Shown piece after piece: positions 18,235 to 26,136 of a DNA stretch of 64,000 nt. The notes under the pieces are model-generated. The model was not told the DNA's origin and searched no databases. It saw only the letters and a program-made list of their open reading frames with translations. Positions within the stretch are counted from its first letter, which is position 1. The number at the start of each line of letters is the position of its first letter. Both the position numbers and the translations under genes were made by a program. The stretch comes from Microbulbifer sp. Q7 (lineage in GTDB: Bacteria > Pseudomonadota > Gammaproteobacteria > Pseudomonadales > Cellvibrionaceae), in assembly GCF_001639145.1 (NCBI RefSeq), contig NZ_LROY01000002.1:124001-188000 (forward strand), written 5' to 3'.

Positions 18235-20904
18235 ATGCTTAAGCGTAACAAACTCGCTCTCTCGATCAGCGCAGCTGTACTGAGTGGTGGCCTGATGGCT
18301 CCACTGGCAGTTGCTCAGCAAACTGAAGCTCTCGAAGAAGTAACCGTGACAGGTATTCGTGCTTCTCTGCAGGATGCTCTCAGTACAAAACGTGATGCAA
18401 ACGCCATCGTCGACGCAATCTCTGCGGAAGATGTAGGCAAGTTTCCGGACAAAAACGTCGCCGAATCTCTCTCTCGCGTGCCGGGCCTGGCGGTGAGCCG
18501 CGAGTTCGGCGAAGGCGAAAAGATTAGTATTCGTGGTGCCGGTCCAGATCTTAACCGTACTCTGCTCAATGGTCAGACTGTAGCCACCGCTGACTGGTTC
18601 ATCCTCGATGATCCTGCTCGTAGCTTTAACTACACCCTGCTGCCGTCAACCCTGATTTCTGGTTTGGAAGTCTACAAGTCTCCGATGGCATCCATCGATG
18701 AGGGTTCGATCGGTGGTACGGTAATCGTGAAAACTCGCCGTCCATTAGATATGGAAGCCAACGCAATCAATATTGCTGTGGAAAGCCAGTACTCCGATAA
18801 GTCTGGCGAGAATGACCCACAGTTGGCTGCTCAATACTCATGGAAGAACGAGTCTGAGACATTTGGTGTTCTTGTCTCTGCCGTTAAGCAAGACCGCACT
18901 TTGCAGCGTGAAGGCTTGGAAATTCTCGGGTGGAATGAATCCGATGCAGATGCCTACAGTGTGCCTAGTCACATAGGCATCGCAAAATTTGAGCAGGCAC
19001 GTGAACGCGAAACGTTCTTCTTGTCTGCGCAGGCTGCACCAAGCGAGGAGCTGACATTTACTTTCAACGCTTTGTCGTCTGAAATGAATGCGAACAACCA
19101 GAACCAGAACTTCTTGTTGCTGCCAAATAATACTCGCGACGAAATCATCGCAAACAGTGGCATCAGCGGCGGTAATGTTACTTCCTCCGCGGTAACAAAT
19201 AATAGTGGTGCCATTTTCCTTGATTTCATCAATCGTGTATCCAGCACCGAAACCGAATCTTACGACTTGTCTGTAGATTACGAAACCGACGCTTTTTCTC
19301 TGCACGGGGTGGTTGGTAAAACCGAAGCGGCTGGTGGTACCTACCGCGAGACCTCCTGGGAGTACGTAAATGCGACCGCTAACTATACCTATGATCTGAA
19401 TAGTCGCGAGGTTAATACCTCTCCTGAGACCACCGATGCCGATGCATTTGGCGCGGGCTGGATCTGGGGTGGTGAGCGTCCGACCACTGACGAAGAGTCA
19501 TACGCGCAGTTGGATCTGGATATTCCGGTCGAGTTCTCCGTTTTCACCAACATCAAAACCGGCCTCAAATATCGCGATGCGGAGCGTGCTCAAGAGCGTA
19601 CCGTTTACAGCTGGCACGGTCCCAATACGCTGCAGGATGAAAGTCTTGCTCCAGATTGGCCCGTTTACTTGCAGTATATTTTTGATAATTGCCCGACACT
19701 TGCATCTTGCGGATTGGATGCCAAGGGAACTGTGAACGTAGACGCGCCGGCTTCCGGTAGTCTGCTGAAGCAAATCGAGCAAAACCGCCAAGCGATGGAA
19801 GAGATGGCTTTTGTTGGCTTGAACGGTGTTCCTGCTGATTACGCTCGCTCTCTGGAGTTGGCGCAAAACTGGGCTGTTGGCGAAGAAATTACCGCGCTTT
19901 ATGTGCAGGGCGATTTCGAGGGTGAGAGCTTCCGCGGTAACGTAGGCCTGCGTTATGTCGATACTAAGCAGGCTTCCGGTGGCTATCGCTGGTTGGACGG
20001 AGCCTCTCCTTCTTGGGGCTTCTATACAGTTGATCGTGAGTGGCTGGCACCAGCAGAGCTGGATTGGGTAGTTGTAGATAATAACTACAGTGAAGTGCTG
20101 CCTAGCGCTAACTTTATTTACGATCTGGACGATGAAACTCAGCTGAAACTCGGTGTTGCTCGCGTAATGGCGCGTCGCAACCAGAGCACCTTGTCACCAT
20201 TCGAGACCTACGGTTCATTGAATCAGGCGAATCCGACTGGCCAGAAGGGCAACCCGATGTTGCCGCCGATGCTGGCAAATCAGTTTGATGCGTCTTACGA
20301 GTGGTACTATCAGGACGCTTCTCTGCTTGCGGCTACCTTCTTCTACAAGGACATTGACAGCTACATTTACGGTGAGGAAACCGTAGATGCACGCTATAAC
20401 GAACAGACTGATGAGATGGTTGATGTAACCTTCACTCAGCAAATTGCTGGCGAAGGCGGTACCACCACTGGTCTGGAAGTGAGCTGGCAGCATGACTTCG
20501 ATGGCTTTGGTGTTCAGGCGAATTACACCTATACAGATGCCTCCTCTGACCAGAAGCGAGAAGCAGATAAGGTAGGGTCCGGTCTTGTTGAGGGTGCTTC
20601 CGAGCACATGTACAACCTGACTGGATACTATGAAAACGACTGGGTGGGCGCGCGCCTGATGTATAACTACCGCACTGAGTGGTACAAAGGCCTTCACTTT
20701 AATGGTGATGAACTTTGGAATGACTCGTACGGTCAGTGGGACGCCAGCATCTCAGCTGCTGTTACCGACAATATCGACCTTGTTTTCGAGGCTGTGAACC
20801 TGACTGATGAAGAATTGGTTGAGTTCAACACCGATAGTGGACGTATTATGTCTGCATACGAGAACGGTCGTCGTTTTGTTCTGGGCGCTCGCATGAGCTT
20901 CTAA
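18235..20904 (+). CDS. TonB-dependent outer-membrane receptor (Xanthomonas/Caulobacter type), probable GlcNAc or chitooligosaccharide uptake
   Basis: An 889-residue outer-membrane protein. The signal peptide ends near residue 27 (LAVAQ). A TonB-box-like EEVTVTGIRASL follows directly. The plug domain covers about residues 45-180 (VGKFPDKNVAESLSRVPGLAVSRE, ISIRGAGPDLNRTLLNGQ) and the β-barrel about 190-889, ending in RFVLGARMSF with terminal phenylalanine. This is the TonB-Xanth-Caul subfamily, common in carbohydrate uptake loci. Two LacI-type operators directly upstream place it in the same inferred regulon as nagK and pgi, so an aminosugar ligand is likely. There is no SusD partner. A strong terminator follows before the halogenase gene. 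Confidence 0.93.
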   Translation: MLKRNKLALSISAAVLSGGLMAPLAVAQQTEALEEVTVTGIRASLQDALSTKRDANAIVDAISAEDVGKFPDKNVAESLSRVPGLAVSREFGEGEKISIRGAGPDLNRTLLNGQTVATADWFILDDPARSFNYTLLPSTLISGLEVYKSPMASIDEGSIGGTVIVKTRRPLDMEANAINIAVESQYSDKSGENDPQLAAQYSWKNESETFGVLVSAVKQDRTLQREGLEILGWNESDADAYSVPSHIGIAKFEQARERETFFLSAQAAPSEELTFTFNALSSEMNANNQNQNFLLLPNNTRDEIIANSGISGGNVTSSAVTNNSGAIFLDFINRVSSTETESYDLSVDYETDAFSLHGVVGKTEAAGGTYRETSWEYVNATANYTYDLNSREVNTSPETTDADAFGAGWIWGGERPTTDEESYAQLDLDIPVEFSVFTNIKTGLKYRDAERAQERTVYSWHGPNTLQDESLAPDWPVYLQYIFDNCPTLASCGLDAKGTVNVDAPASGSLLKQIEQNRQAMEEMAFVGLNGVPADYARSLELAQNWAVGEEITALYVQGDFEGESFRGNVGLRYVDTKQASGGYRWLDGASPSWGFYTVDREWLAPAELDWVVVDNNYSEVLPSANFIYDLDDETQLKLGVARVMARRNQSTLSPFETYGSLNQANPTGQKGNPMLPPMLANQFDASYEWYYQDASLLAATFFYKDIDSYIYGEETVDARYNEQTDEMVDVTFTQQIAGEGGTTTGLEVSWQHDFDGFGVQANYTYTDASSDQKREADKVGSGLVEGASEHMYNLTGYYENDWVGARLMYNYRTEWYKGLHFNGDELWNDSYGQWDASISAAVTDNIDLVFEAVNLTDEELVEFNTDSGRIMSAYENGRRFVLGARMSF

Positions 20905-20916
20905 GGCATAATGGCT

Positions 20917-20948
20917 AAAAAACCGGGTCTTTGACCCGGTTTTTTTTT
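20917..20948 (+). terminator. Intrinsic terminator after the TonB receptor
   Basis: AACCGGGTC (20921-20929), loop TTT, GACCCGGTT (20933-20941), then a T tract to 20948. A tracts also flank the stem on the left. Confidence 0.9.
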
Positions 20949-21045
20949 GCCTGTCGAAAAGCGTATGGACGCAAATTTTTCTTGGGGTTATCTTGGCTTA
21001 TAGGTGATTGGCTAGGTCTGGTGTGTCTTTATCTAGGAGGCAAAG

Positions 21046-22530
21046 TTGGAAACAGGCAACATTGGCAATATTGTGATTCTCGGTGGAGGCACAGCGGGGT
21101 GGATGACCGCGGCGCTATTGAGAAGGGCGCTTCCAGAGAAGATATCGATTACTTTGATTGAGTCGGACCAGATTGGCACTGTAGGTGTGGGCGAAGCCAC
21201 GATACCGCCGATACGACAATTAAACCAAGTGCTTGGTATCGACGAGAGGGAGTTTTTGCGGGAGACGCAAGGTACCGCAAAACTTGGAATCATGTTTGAA
21301 GGTTGGCGTGTCAATGGCGAAAGCTATATGCACGCATTCGGCCCAGTCGGTAAAAACTTCCCGTTCTGTGATTTCCATCATTATTGGGCTCGGGCTCGAA
21401 TAGAAGGAGATGGCAGCGATTATTGGGATTACTCATTAAACTACCAGGCCGCTATTGCCGGGAAGTTTTCTGCGGTGAGTAAGATTCCTGCAACTAACTT
21501 TTCAGGTCTATCTTACGCATATCATTTCGACGCCGGTTTGTATGCGAGTTTATTGCGTCGTCATGCAGAAGCTAAGGGCGTGCTCAGAATCGAAGGCAAG
21601 GTGGGTGACGTGCTTAACAGCTCCCGCCGTGATTTTCTCGCCGGTTTGCAGCTTGAAGATGGCCGTGAAGTCTGCGGCGATCTATTTGTCGACTGTTCCG
21701 GGTTTGCTGGATTGCTAATAGGACAATCACTGGGTGTTCGATATTTGAGCTGGGATGATTGGCTTCCCTGTGACCGTGCGATAGCTGTTCCTAGTAGTGG
21801 CGTTGCCCCGATCCCTCCGTTTACCCGTTCAATTGCACATGATGCAGGCTGGCAGTGGCAGATTCCGTTGCAGCACCGAACCGGTAATGGGTTGGTTTTT
21901 TCTAGTACGCATTGGGACGATGATCAGGCGCTTTCGGTGTTGATGCGCAATCTCCCCGGCGAACCGTTAGCCGAGCCGAAAATCATCCCATTTAAAACGG
22001 GGTGCCGGGAGAAGCAGTGGCAGGGTAATGTGGTGAGCATTGGACTATCGAGTGGCTTCCTCGAGCCGCTCGAATCTACTTCCATCCACCTAATTCAGAC
22101 CGGCGTAACTCGTTTAATCAATTTCTTTCCTCATCAAAAAATATGTGATGAAGAAATTGCGGAGTTTAATCGGCTGAGTCGTCTTGAGCTCGAATCGGTG
22201 CGTGACTTCATTATCTTGCATTACAAGCTAAACGAACGCAGAGATAGCAGCTTTTGGCAGGATTGTGCGTCGATGGATGTTCCCGATTCATTACATAGAA
22301 AAATTGAACTTTTCCGTAAAACTGGGAAGTTTCCGAAAGAAGCGGATAGCTTATTTTCTGATTCTGCTTGGTTGCAGGTGATGATCGGTCAGGGGGTTCG
22401 TCCTAAAAGTTACCATCCAGCTGCAGGCGACCTGACGGAAAAGCAGTTGCGTGCGTTTTTGCAGGGGATGAGGGCCATGATTGGCAGCTCGGTAGAATCG
22501 ATGCCGCCCCATGCACATTTTATTTTGTGA
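21046..22530 (+). CDS. Flavin-dependent 'tryptophan' halogenase family protein
   Basis: A 494-residue protein with every hallmark of flavin-dependent halogenases: the FAD-binding GGGTAGW at residues 13-19, Lys79 in GTAKLG at the position of the catalytic lysine of PrnA and RebH, WQWQIP near residue 269 that excludes monooxygenase chemistry, and FLEPLEST with Glu343-Ser344. The start is TTG 21046, with AGGAGG ending five bases before it. No tryptophan-derived natural product genes are nearby; the neighbours are a TonB receptor, a JmjC-like protein and SapC. Such halogenase homologues recur beside TonB receptors, and their substrate is not known to me. Codon use is more AT-rich than in the flanking sugar genes. 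Confidence 0.92.
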   Translation: METGNIGNIVILGGGTAGWMTAALLRRALPEKISITLIESDQIGTVGVGEATIPPIRQLNQVLGIDEREFLRETQGTAKLGIMFEGWRVNGESYMHAFGPVGKNFPFCDFHHYWARARIEGDGSDYWDYSLNYQAAIAGKFSAVSKIPATNFSGLSYAYHFDAGLYASLLRRHAEAKGVLRIEGKVGDVLNSSRRDFLAGLQLEDGREVCGDLFVDCSGFAGLLIGQSLGVRYLSWDDWLPCDRAIAVPSSGVAPIPPFTRSIAHDAGWQWQIPLQHRTGNGLVFSSTHWDDDQALSVLMRNLPGEPLAEPKIIPFKTGCREKQWQGNVVSIGLSSGFLEPLESTSIHLIQTGVTRLINFFPHQKICDEEIAEFNRLSRLELESVRDFIILHYKLNERRDSSFWQDCASMDVPDSLHRKIELFRKTGKFPKEADSLFSDSAWLQVMIGQGVRPKSYHPAAGDLTEKQLRAFLQGMRAMIGSSVESMPPHAHFIL

Positions 22531-22570
22531 GCTCCAGTGAGGATTTTTTTGGGTAACTTGGAGGTTTGAT

Positions 22571-23614
22571 TTGGACGCTGCTTTACTTGAAAGGATGAAA
22601 AATATCCCATCGATCCGTATGGGCTGTGGGCGAGAATTCCAGGATGAGATTGTTGCCAGGCATACGCCAGTGGTTTTTCGGGGGGGGGTAAAAGATTGGG
22701 AGCTGGTGAGAGCGGCAAGGCAGTCTGATGAACACTTGATCAAATATCTTAATAAGAGGGTGATACCTGGCCCGGTGAAAATAATAGAGGGGTCAAAGGA
22801 GTCTGGAGGCTATTTCTTCTACGATGACGTGATGTCTGGGTTTAATTTTAGACGTGTCCAAACCACATTTTTTGACTTTTCCGATAGGTTGTTGCGGGCG
22901 AAGAAGCAGGCTGATGCTCCGGTTCTATCTCTGCAAAGCGCCTACATCGATGAGTACTTTTCTGGTGTGCATGACGAAAACTCGCTTGATTTATTTGGTG
23001 CAGATGTTCGTCCAAGAATCTGGATCGGTGGTAAATCAATTGTCGCGACTCACTATGATGACGCTGAGAATTTGGCGTGTTGTGTCGCCGGTAGGCGTCG
23101 TTTTGTTTTGTTCCCACCCCAGCAAGTGGGAAATTTGTACATAGGTCCCATTGATAATACCCCTGCCGGTGCGCCTGTGAGTATGGTCTCCTTGATGGAG
23201 CCAGATTTTGAAAGGTTTCCCAGGTTTGAGCAGGCACTTGGACACGCTTGGGTCGCTGAGTTGGAGCCGGGCGATGTCATATATATCCCGGCTCTCTGGT
23301 GGCACCATGTGGAGTCACTTGAAGCTGTCAACGCTTTGGTGAACTATTGGCAGGGGGGCTCTATCGGTGGTGAGTTAGGTCCGAGTGCCGTTGATGCTAT
23401 GTTGTTGGGTATGCTTGCTCTCAAACATCGTTCTGCACCGGTGAAAGACGCGTGGAGGGCGCTGTTTGACCATTACGTTTTCGGTCAGAATGGTGATGCT
23501 GGAGAGCATATTCCAGCGGCAAAAAGGGGGTTTCTCGGTGATTTGGATGAGGAGAGAGTCAAAAACGTTAAAGCTTGGCTAATCAAGCAGTTATCTGATC
23601 CCGGTCGATTTTGA
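22571..23614 (+). CDS. JmjC/cupin-8 domain protein, probable Fe(II)/2-oxoglutarate-dependent hydroxylase
   Basis: A 347-residue protein of the cupin-8/JmjC (FIH-like) family. An N-terminal region with PVVFRGGVKDW (~33-43) is typical. The iron triad is visible: His161 and Asp163 in THYDD, and His245 in LWWHHVESL. Relatives hydroxylate side chains of proteins or small molecules. The start is TTG 22571, with GGAGG ending six bases upstream. It starts 40 bp after the halogenase, so the two are very probably co-transcribed. A run of nine G residues (22680-22688) lies inside codons 37-40. Base composition is AT-richer than in most of the window. The substrate is unknown. Confidence 0.87.
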   Translation: MDAALLERMKNIPSIRMGCGREFQDEIVARHTPVVFRGGVKDWELVRAARQSDEHLIKYLNKRVIPGPVKIIEGSKESGGYFFYDDVMSGFNFRRVQTTFFDFSDRLLRAKKQADAPVLSLQSAYIDEYFSGVHDENSLDLFGADVRPRIWIGGKSIVATHYDDAENLACCVAGRRRFVLFPPQQVGNLYIGPIDNTPAGAPVSMVSLMEPDFERFPRFEQALGHAWVAELEPGDVIYIPALWWHHVESLEAVNALVNYWQGGSIGGELGPSAVDAMLLGMLALKHRSAPVKDAWRALFDHYVFGQNGDAGEHIPAAKRGFLGDLDEERVKNVKAWLIKQLSDPGRF

Positions 23615-23781
23615 GCGTCTTCTGCGTCCAGGTTGGATCCTCTCGGGAAAAATGGTGAGCCGGAGTCGGAAATACTGGAATCTTTGGCTTTCCTGAGGTA
23701 ACTTTTTGCTTCCCTTTTTGAGTATAAAAAATATACTGAGCGGGTTTTTTAGAATAACTTCAAATTTCAATAAGGTGTTGT

Positions 23782-24498
23782 ATGGCCACTGTAGAAGCCC
23801 CAAAAATCGTACCTCTGCGCAGCGACGTCCACGGCAAGCTGAAAGTCCGTGAATTGGGGACCTTTGAGCACGTTAAGAATGCCCACATGGTGCCGGTAAC
23901 TGCTCACGAATTCTCCCGTCTGGGCGCTGAGTTCCCGATCGTGTTTGTCAAGAATTCCGACACGGACCAGTTCCAGTCTGTTGCGCTTCTTAGCCTGAAA
24001 GTGGGCGAAAACCTGTTCGTAGATGGCGATAAGTGGAAAGGTGTTTTTGTTCCTGGCGCTGTGCGCAATCATCCTTTCGTTCTGGCACCGGCTGGTGAGA
24101 ACAAAGAGCAGCTGATGGTGGGCCTGGTTGAAAACAGCCCGGTTGTCGGTGAAGAAGAGGGTGAAGCCCTGTTTACCGAGTCTGGTGAAGAGTCCGAATA
24201 CCTGAAAGCCAAGAAAGAGGCGCTGGTGGGTTACCTGGAAAGCGACCAGATGACCAAGGCGTTCATCACCATCCTCGCCGAAAAAGACCTGCTGACCACT
24301 CAGAACGTTGCGGTCAATGCCGGTGGTGAGAAGATCAACCTGACCGGTATCTACATGGTTGATGAGAAGAAACTGGGTGAGCTGAGTGAGGAAGACTACG
24401 CGGACTTCCGCAAGCGCGGCTTCCTGCCGCCGCTGTTCGCGCAGCTGGGCTCCATGCACCAGTTTTCGCGCCTGGCCAAAATGCAGGCTGACGCCTGA
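23782..24498 (+). CDS. SapC-family protein
   Basis: A 238-residue, probably cytoplasmic protein of the SapC family, named after a Campylobacter surface-array locus gene. Typical features are the N-terminal VPLRSDVHGKLKVRE and the middle region FPIVFVKNSDTDQFQSVALLSL, and the acidic, helix-rich C-terminal half. There is no signal peptide or membrane segment. Its biochemical role is not established. It sits 167 bp after the JmjC-like gene, and a TonB receptor-halogenase-cupin-SapC neighbourhood recurs in carbohydrate loci of marine and plant-associated proteobacteria. Its base composition is back to the window average. ATG 23782 has AAGGTG upstream. Confidence 0.85.
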   Translation: MATVEAPKIVPLRSDVHGKLKVRELGTFEHVKNAHMVPVTAHEFSRLGAEFPIVFVKNSDTDQFQSVALLSLKVGENLFVDGDKWKGVFVPGAVRNHPFVLAPAGENKEQLMVGLVENSPVVGEEEGEALFTESGEESEYLKAKKEALVGYLESDQMTKAFITILAEKDLLTTQNVAVNAGGEKINLTGIYMVDEKKLGELSEEDYADFRKRGFLPPLFAQLGSMHQFSRLAKMQADA

Positions 24499-24501
24499 TA
24501 T

Positions 24502-24558
24502 TGGCGCCCAGGGGGCGCCAGCTCCCTGATTATCCCGGCCTTGTCTGAGGCCGGGATA
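24502..24558 (+). terminator. Two successive hairpins after the SapC gene
   Basis: The first stem pairs TGGCGCCC (24502-24509) with GGGCGCCA (24513-24520). The second pairs 24531-24540 with 24549-24558, ten perfect base pairs. The T content after the second is only modest, so termination efficiency is uncertain. Confidence 0.55.
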
Positions 24559-24578
24559 TCCTTCCGGTTTACCTCATC

Positions 24579-25619
24579 ATGTCTGTTTCCCGTTACGTCC
24601 CCTGGCTTTTCTTTCTCGCCGCATTCTATGGCCTGTGGGCACTGTTCATCTCCAGTCAGGGCCTCTGGGCTGCGGTCGCTGAACACTGGCCGATGGCGTT
24701 GTCCATGGCTATTGGCAGTTATGCCGCGGGCTCTACCCCAATGGGGGGCGGTACTGTCGGTTTTCCGGTGCTGGTGCTGCTGTTTGATATGCCTGCCAGT
24801 CTCGGCCGGGATTTCAGTTTTGCGGTGCAGTCCATCGGTATGGTGAGCGCCAGTATTTTTATCTTCTGCCGTCGTCAGCTGCTGGCCTGGTCCATGCTCC
24901 GCGGCGCGCTTCTTGGCAGCCTGCTGGCGACGCCGTTGGGTATTCTCTATTTCGCGCCCCTGATCCCCGAGTTGTGGGTAAAGCTCTCGTTTGCGGTGAT
25001 CTGGGGCAGCTTCGGTATATTGCACCTGTATCGCCTGCGCGAAATCACCGCCCACGACCATGCCGGTGATCCGCGCTGTCCCAAGGATTTTCGCGTGGGG
25101 TTGTTACTGGGTGCGGCTTCTGGCTTCGCGGCGGTATCGGTGACCGGTGTGGGTATCGATATGGTGATTTACGCTGCCCTGGTATTGCTCAGTCGGGTGG
25201 ATTTGAAGGTGGCCATCCCTACATCTGTGGTGATCATGGCGTTTTCTTCAGTGGTCGGTGTGGTGGTGAAGAGCGTGACCGGGGACTGGCAGCCGGGGGT
25301 GTTGGGTAACTGGCTTGCGGCTGCGCCGGTGGTGGCTCTTGGAGCGCCGCTCGGGGTGTTTGTGGTTGGTCTGATTGGCCGCAAGCCCACCTTGCTGGTG
25401 GTGGCCCTGTTGTGCATTGTGCAGTTCATCTGGACCTGTGTGTCGGAGAGGGCGACGCTGGGGCTGGCGGGTACGTTCATCGCGTTGTGTTCAGTGCTGG
25501 TGTGTCTGGCCGGCTTCGAGGCGTTGCGGCTACTCGGCCTGCGCAGGGCGGACAATCGTAATGCGATGGTAGCTGGAGGCGACGCGCTTCCGGTGAGTCA
25601 TCTGGCAGCGGGTTCTTGA
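24579..25619 (+). CDS. TauE/SafE-family membrane permease
   Basis: A 346-residue inner-membrane protein with about eight hydrophobic segments, matching the sulfite exporter TauE/SafE family. The repeated glycine-rich turns GSTPMGGGTVGFPVL (~50-64) and GFAAVSVTGVGIDM (~182-195) are the two family half-repeats. Members move sulfite, sulfoacetate or other small organic anions, and the substrate cannot be told from sequence. It begins 80 bp after the SapC stop, with two hairpins between, so it is probably a separate unit. A bidirectional terminator follows. Confidence 0.82.
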   Translation: MSVSRYVPWLFFLAAFYGLWALFISSQGLWAAVAEHWPMALSMAIGSYAAGSTPMGGGTVGFPVLVLLFDMPASLGRDFSFAVQSIGMVSASIFIFCRRQLLAWSMLRGALLGSLLATPLGILYFAPLIPELWVKLSFAVIWGSFGILHLYRLREITAHDHAGDPRCPKDFRVGLLLGAASGFAAVSVTGVGIDMVIYAALVLLSRVDLKVAIPTSVVIMAFSSVVGVVVKSVTGDWQPGVLGNWLAAAPVVALGAPLGVFVVGLIGRKPTLLVVALLCIVQFIWTCVSERATLGLAGTFIALCSVLVCLAGFEALRLLGLRRADNRNAMVAGGDALPVSHLAAGS

Positions 25620-25656
25620 TTGCGCATACTGCGCGTACTGGAATTGGCGGCAAAAT

Positions 25657-25690
25657 AAAAAAGGCGATCTCATGTGAGATCGCCTTTTTC
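25657..25690 (+). terminator. Bidirectional intrinsic terminator
   Basis: GGCGATCTCA (25663-25672) pairs with TGAGATCGCC (25675-25684), with six A residues on the left and five T on the right. It serves the TauE-like gene on the plus strand and could end the tRNA transcript on the minus strand. Confidence 0.85.
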
Positions 25691-25694
25691 GTAT

Positions 25695-25804
25695 ATGGCT
25701 GGGGTGGAAGGATTAGCTTCGCCTGCGGCTCGCTGGTGTCCGTTGGCTGCGCCAACTTCGGCTCGAACCTGTCAGAGCGCGCTGCCTTCGCTGCGCCGAC
25801 TGCC
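25695..25804 (-). repeat. tRNA-Gln-derived repeat module, copy A
   Basis: It begins with 20 bases identical to the 3' end of tRNA-Gln as read on the plus strand (25695-25714) and continues with a segment containing the hairpin GTTGGC-TGC-GCCAAC. A second copy lies at 31031-31140 beside the other tRNA-Gln. The two agree base for base for the first 43 positions and well beyond. On the tRNA strand the module follows the tRNA directly. Confidence 0.8.
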
Positions 25805-25817
25805 ATATCGGGGAAAA

Positions 25818-25892
25818 TGGCTGGGGTGGAAGGATTCGAACCTTCGCATGACGGGATCAAAACCCGCTGCCTTACCGCTTGGCTACACCCCA
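25818..25892 (-). tRNA. tRNA-Gln (anticodon TTG)
   Basis: 75 nt including an encoded CCA. The acceptor stem TGGGGTG pairs with CACCCCA. The anticodon arm is CGGGT-TTTGA-TCCCG with anticodon TTG, and the T arm is GAAGG-TTCGAAT-CCTTC. The sequence is identical to the tRNA at 31155-31229. It lies 39 bp downstream of tRNA-Met on the minus strand and is probably co-transcribed with it from the promoter at 26039-26067. Confidence 0.96.
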
Positions 25893-25931
25893 GTAAAGGT
25901 GCTGTGAGTCTGGTTTCTCACAGAGGGAAAA

Positions 25932-26008
<77 letters not shown>

Positions 26009-26038
26009 ACTGAAAGTCTCGGCTAACCGAGGGCGCGC

Positions 26039-26067
26039 ATTATCGGGCGACCTCGGGGAGCTGTCAA
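26039..26067 (-). promoter_or_regulatory. Strong sigma-70 promoter of the tRNA-Met/tRNA-Gln operon
   Basis: On the minus strand TTGACA (26067-26062) and GATAAT (26044-26039) are separated by exactly 17 bp. A GC-rich discriminator follows, the type associated with growth-rate and stringent control of stable RNA genes. Confidence 0.85.
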
Positions 26068-26136
26068 TACTTTTTTAGTAAATTAATCAGTAGCTTAGCG
26101 CGTAAAGTACTTTTCACCGGGGATGGCCCGCGGAGA

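Noticed and set aside
20905..21045. Single transcript from the receptor through to the halogenase
   Set aside because: A strong intrinsic terminator with a T8 tract lies between, so the halogenase probably has its own start or depends on partial read-through. No clear promoter was found.
25695..25892. Apparent plus-strand reading frames over the tRNA-Gln region (and again at 31031-31229)
   Set aside because: They are translations of tRNA and its repeat module; the cloverleaf on the minus strand explains the sequence.
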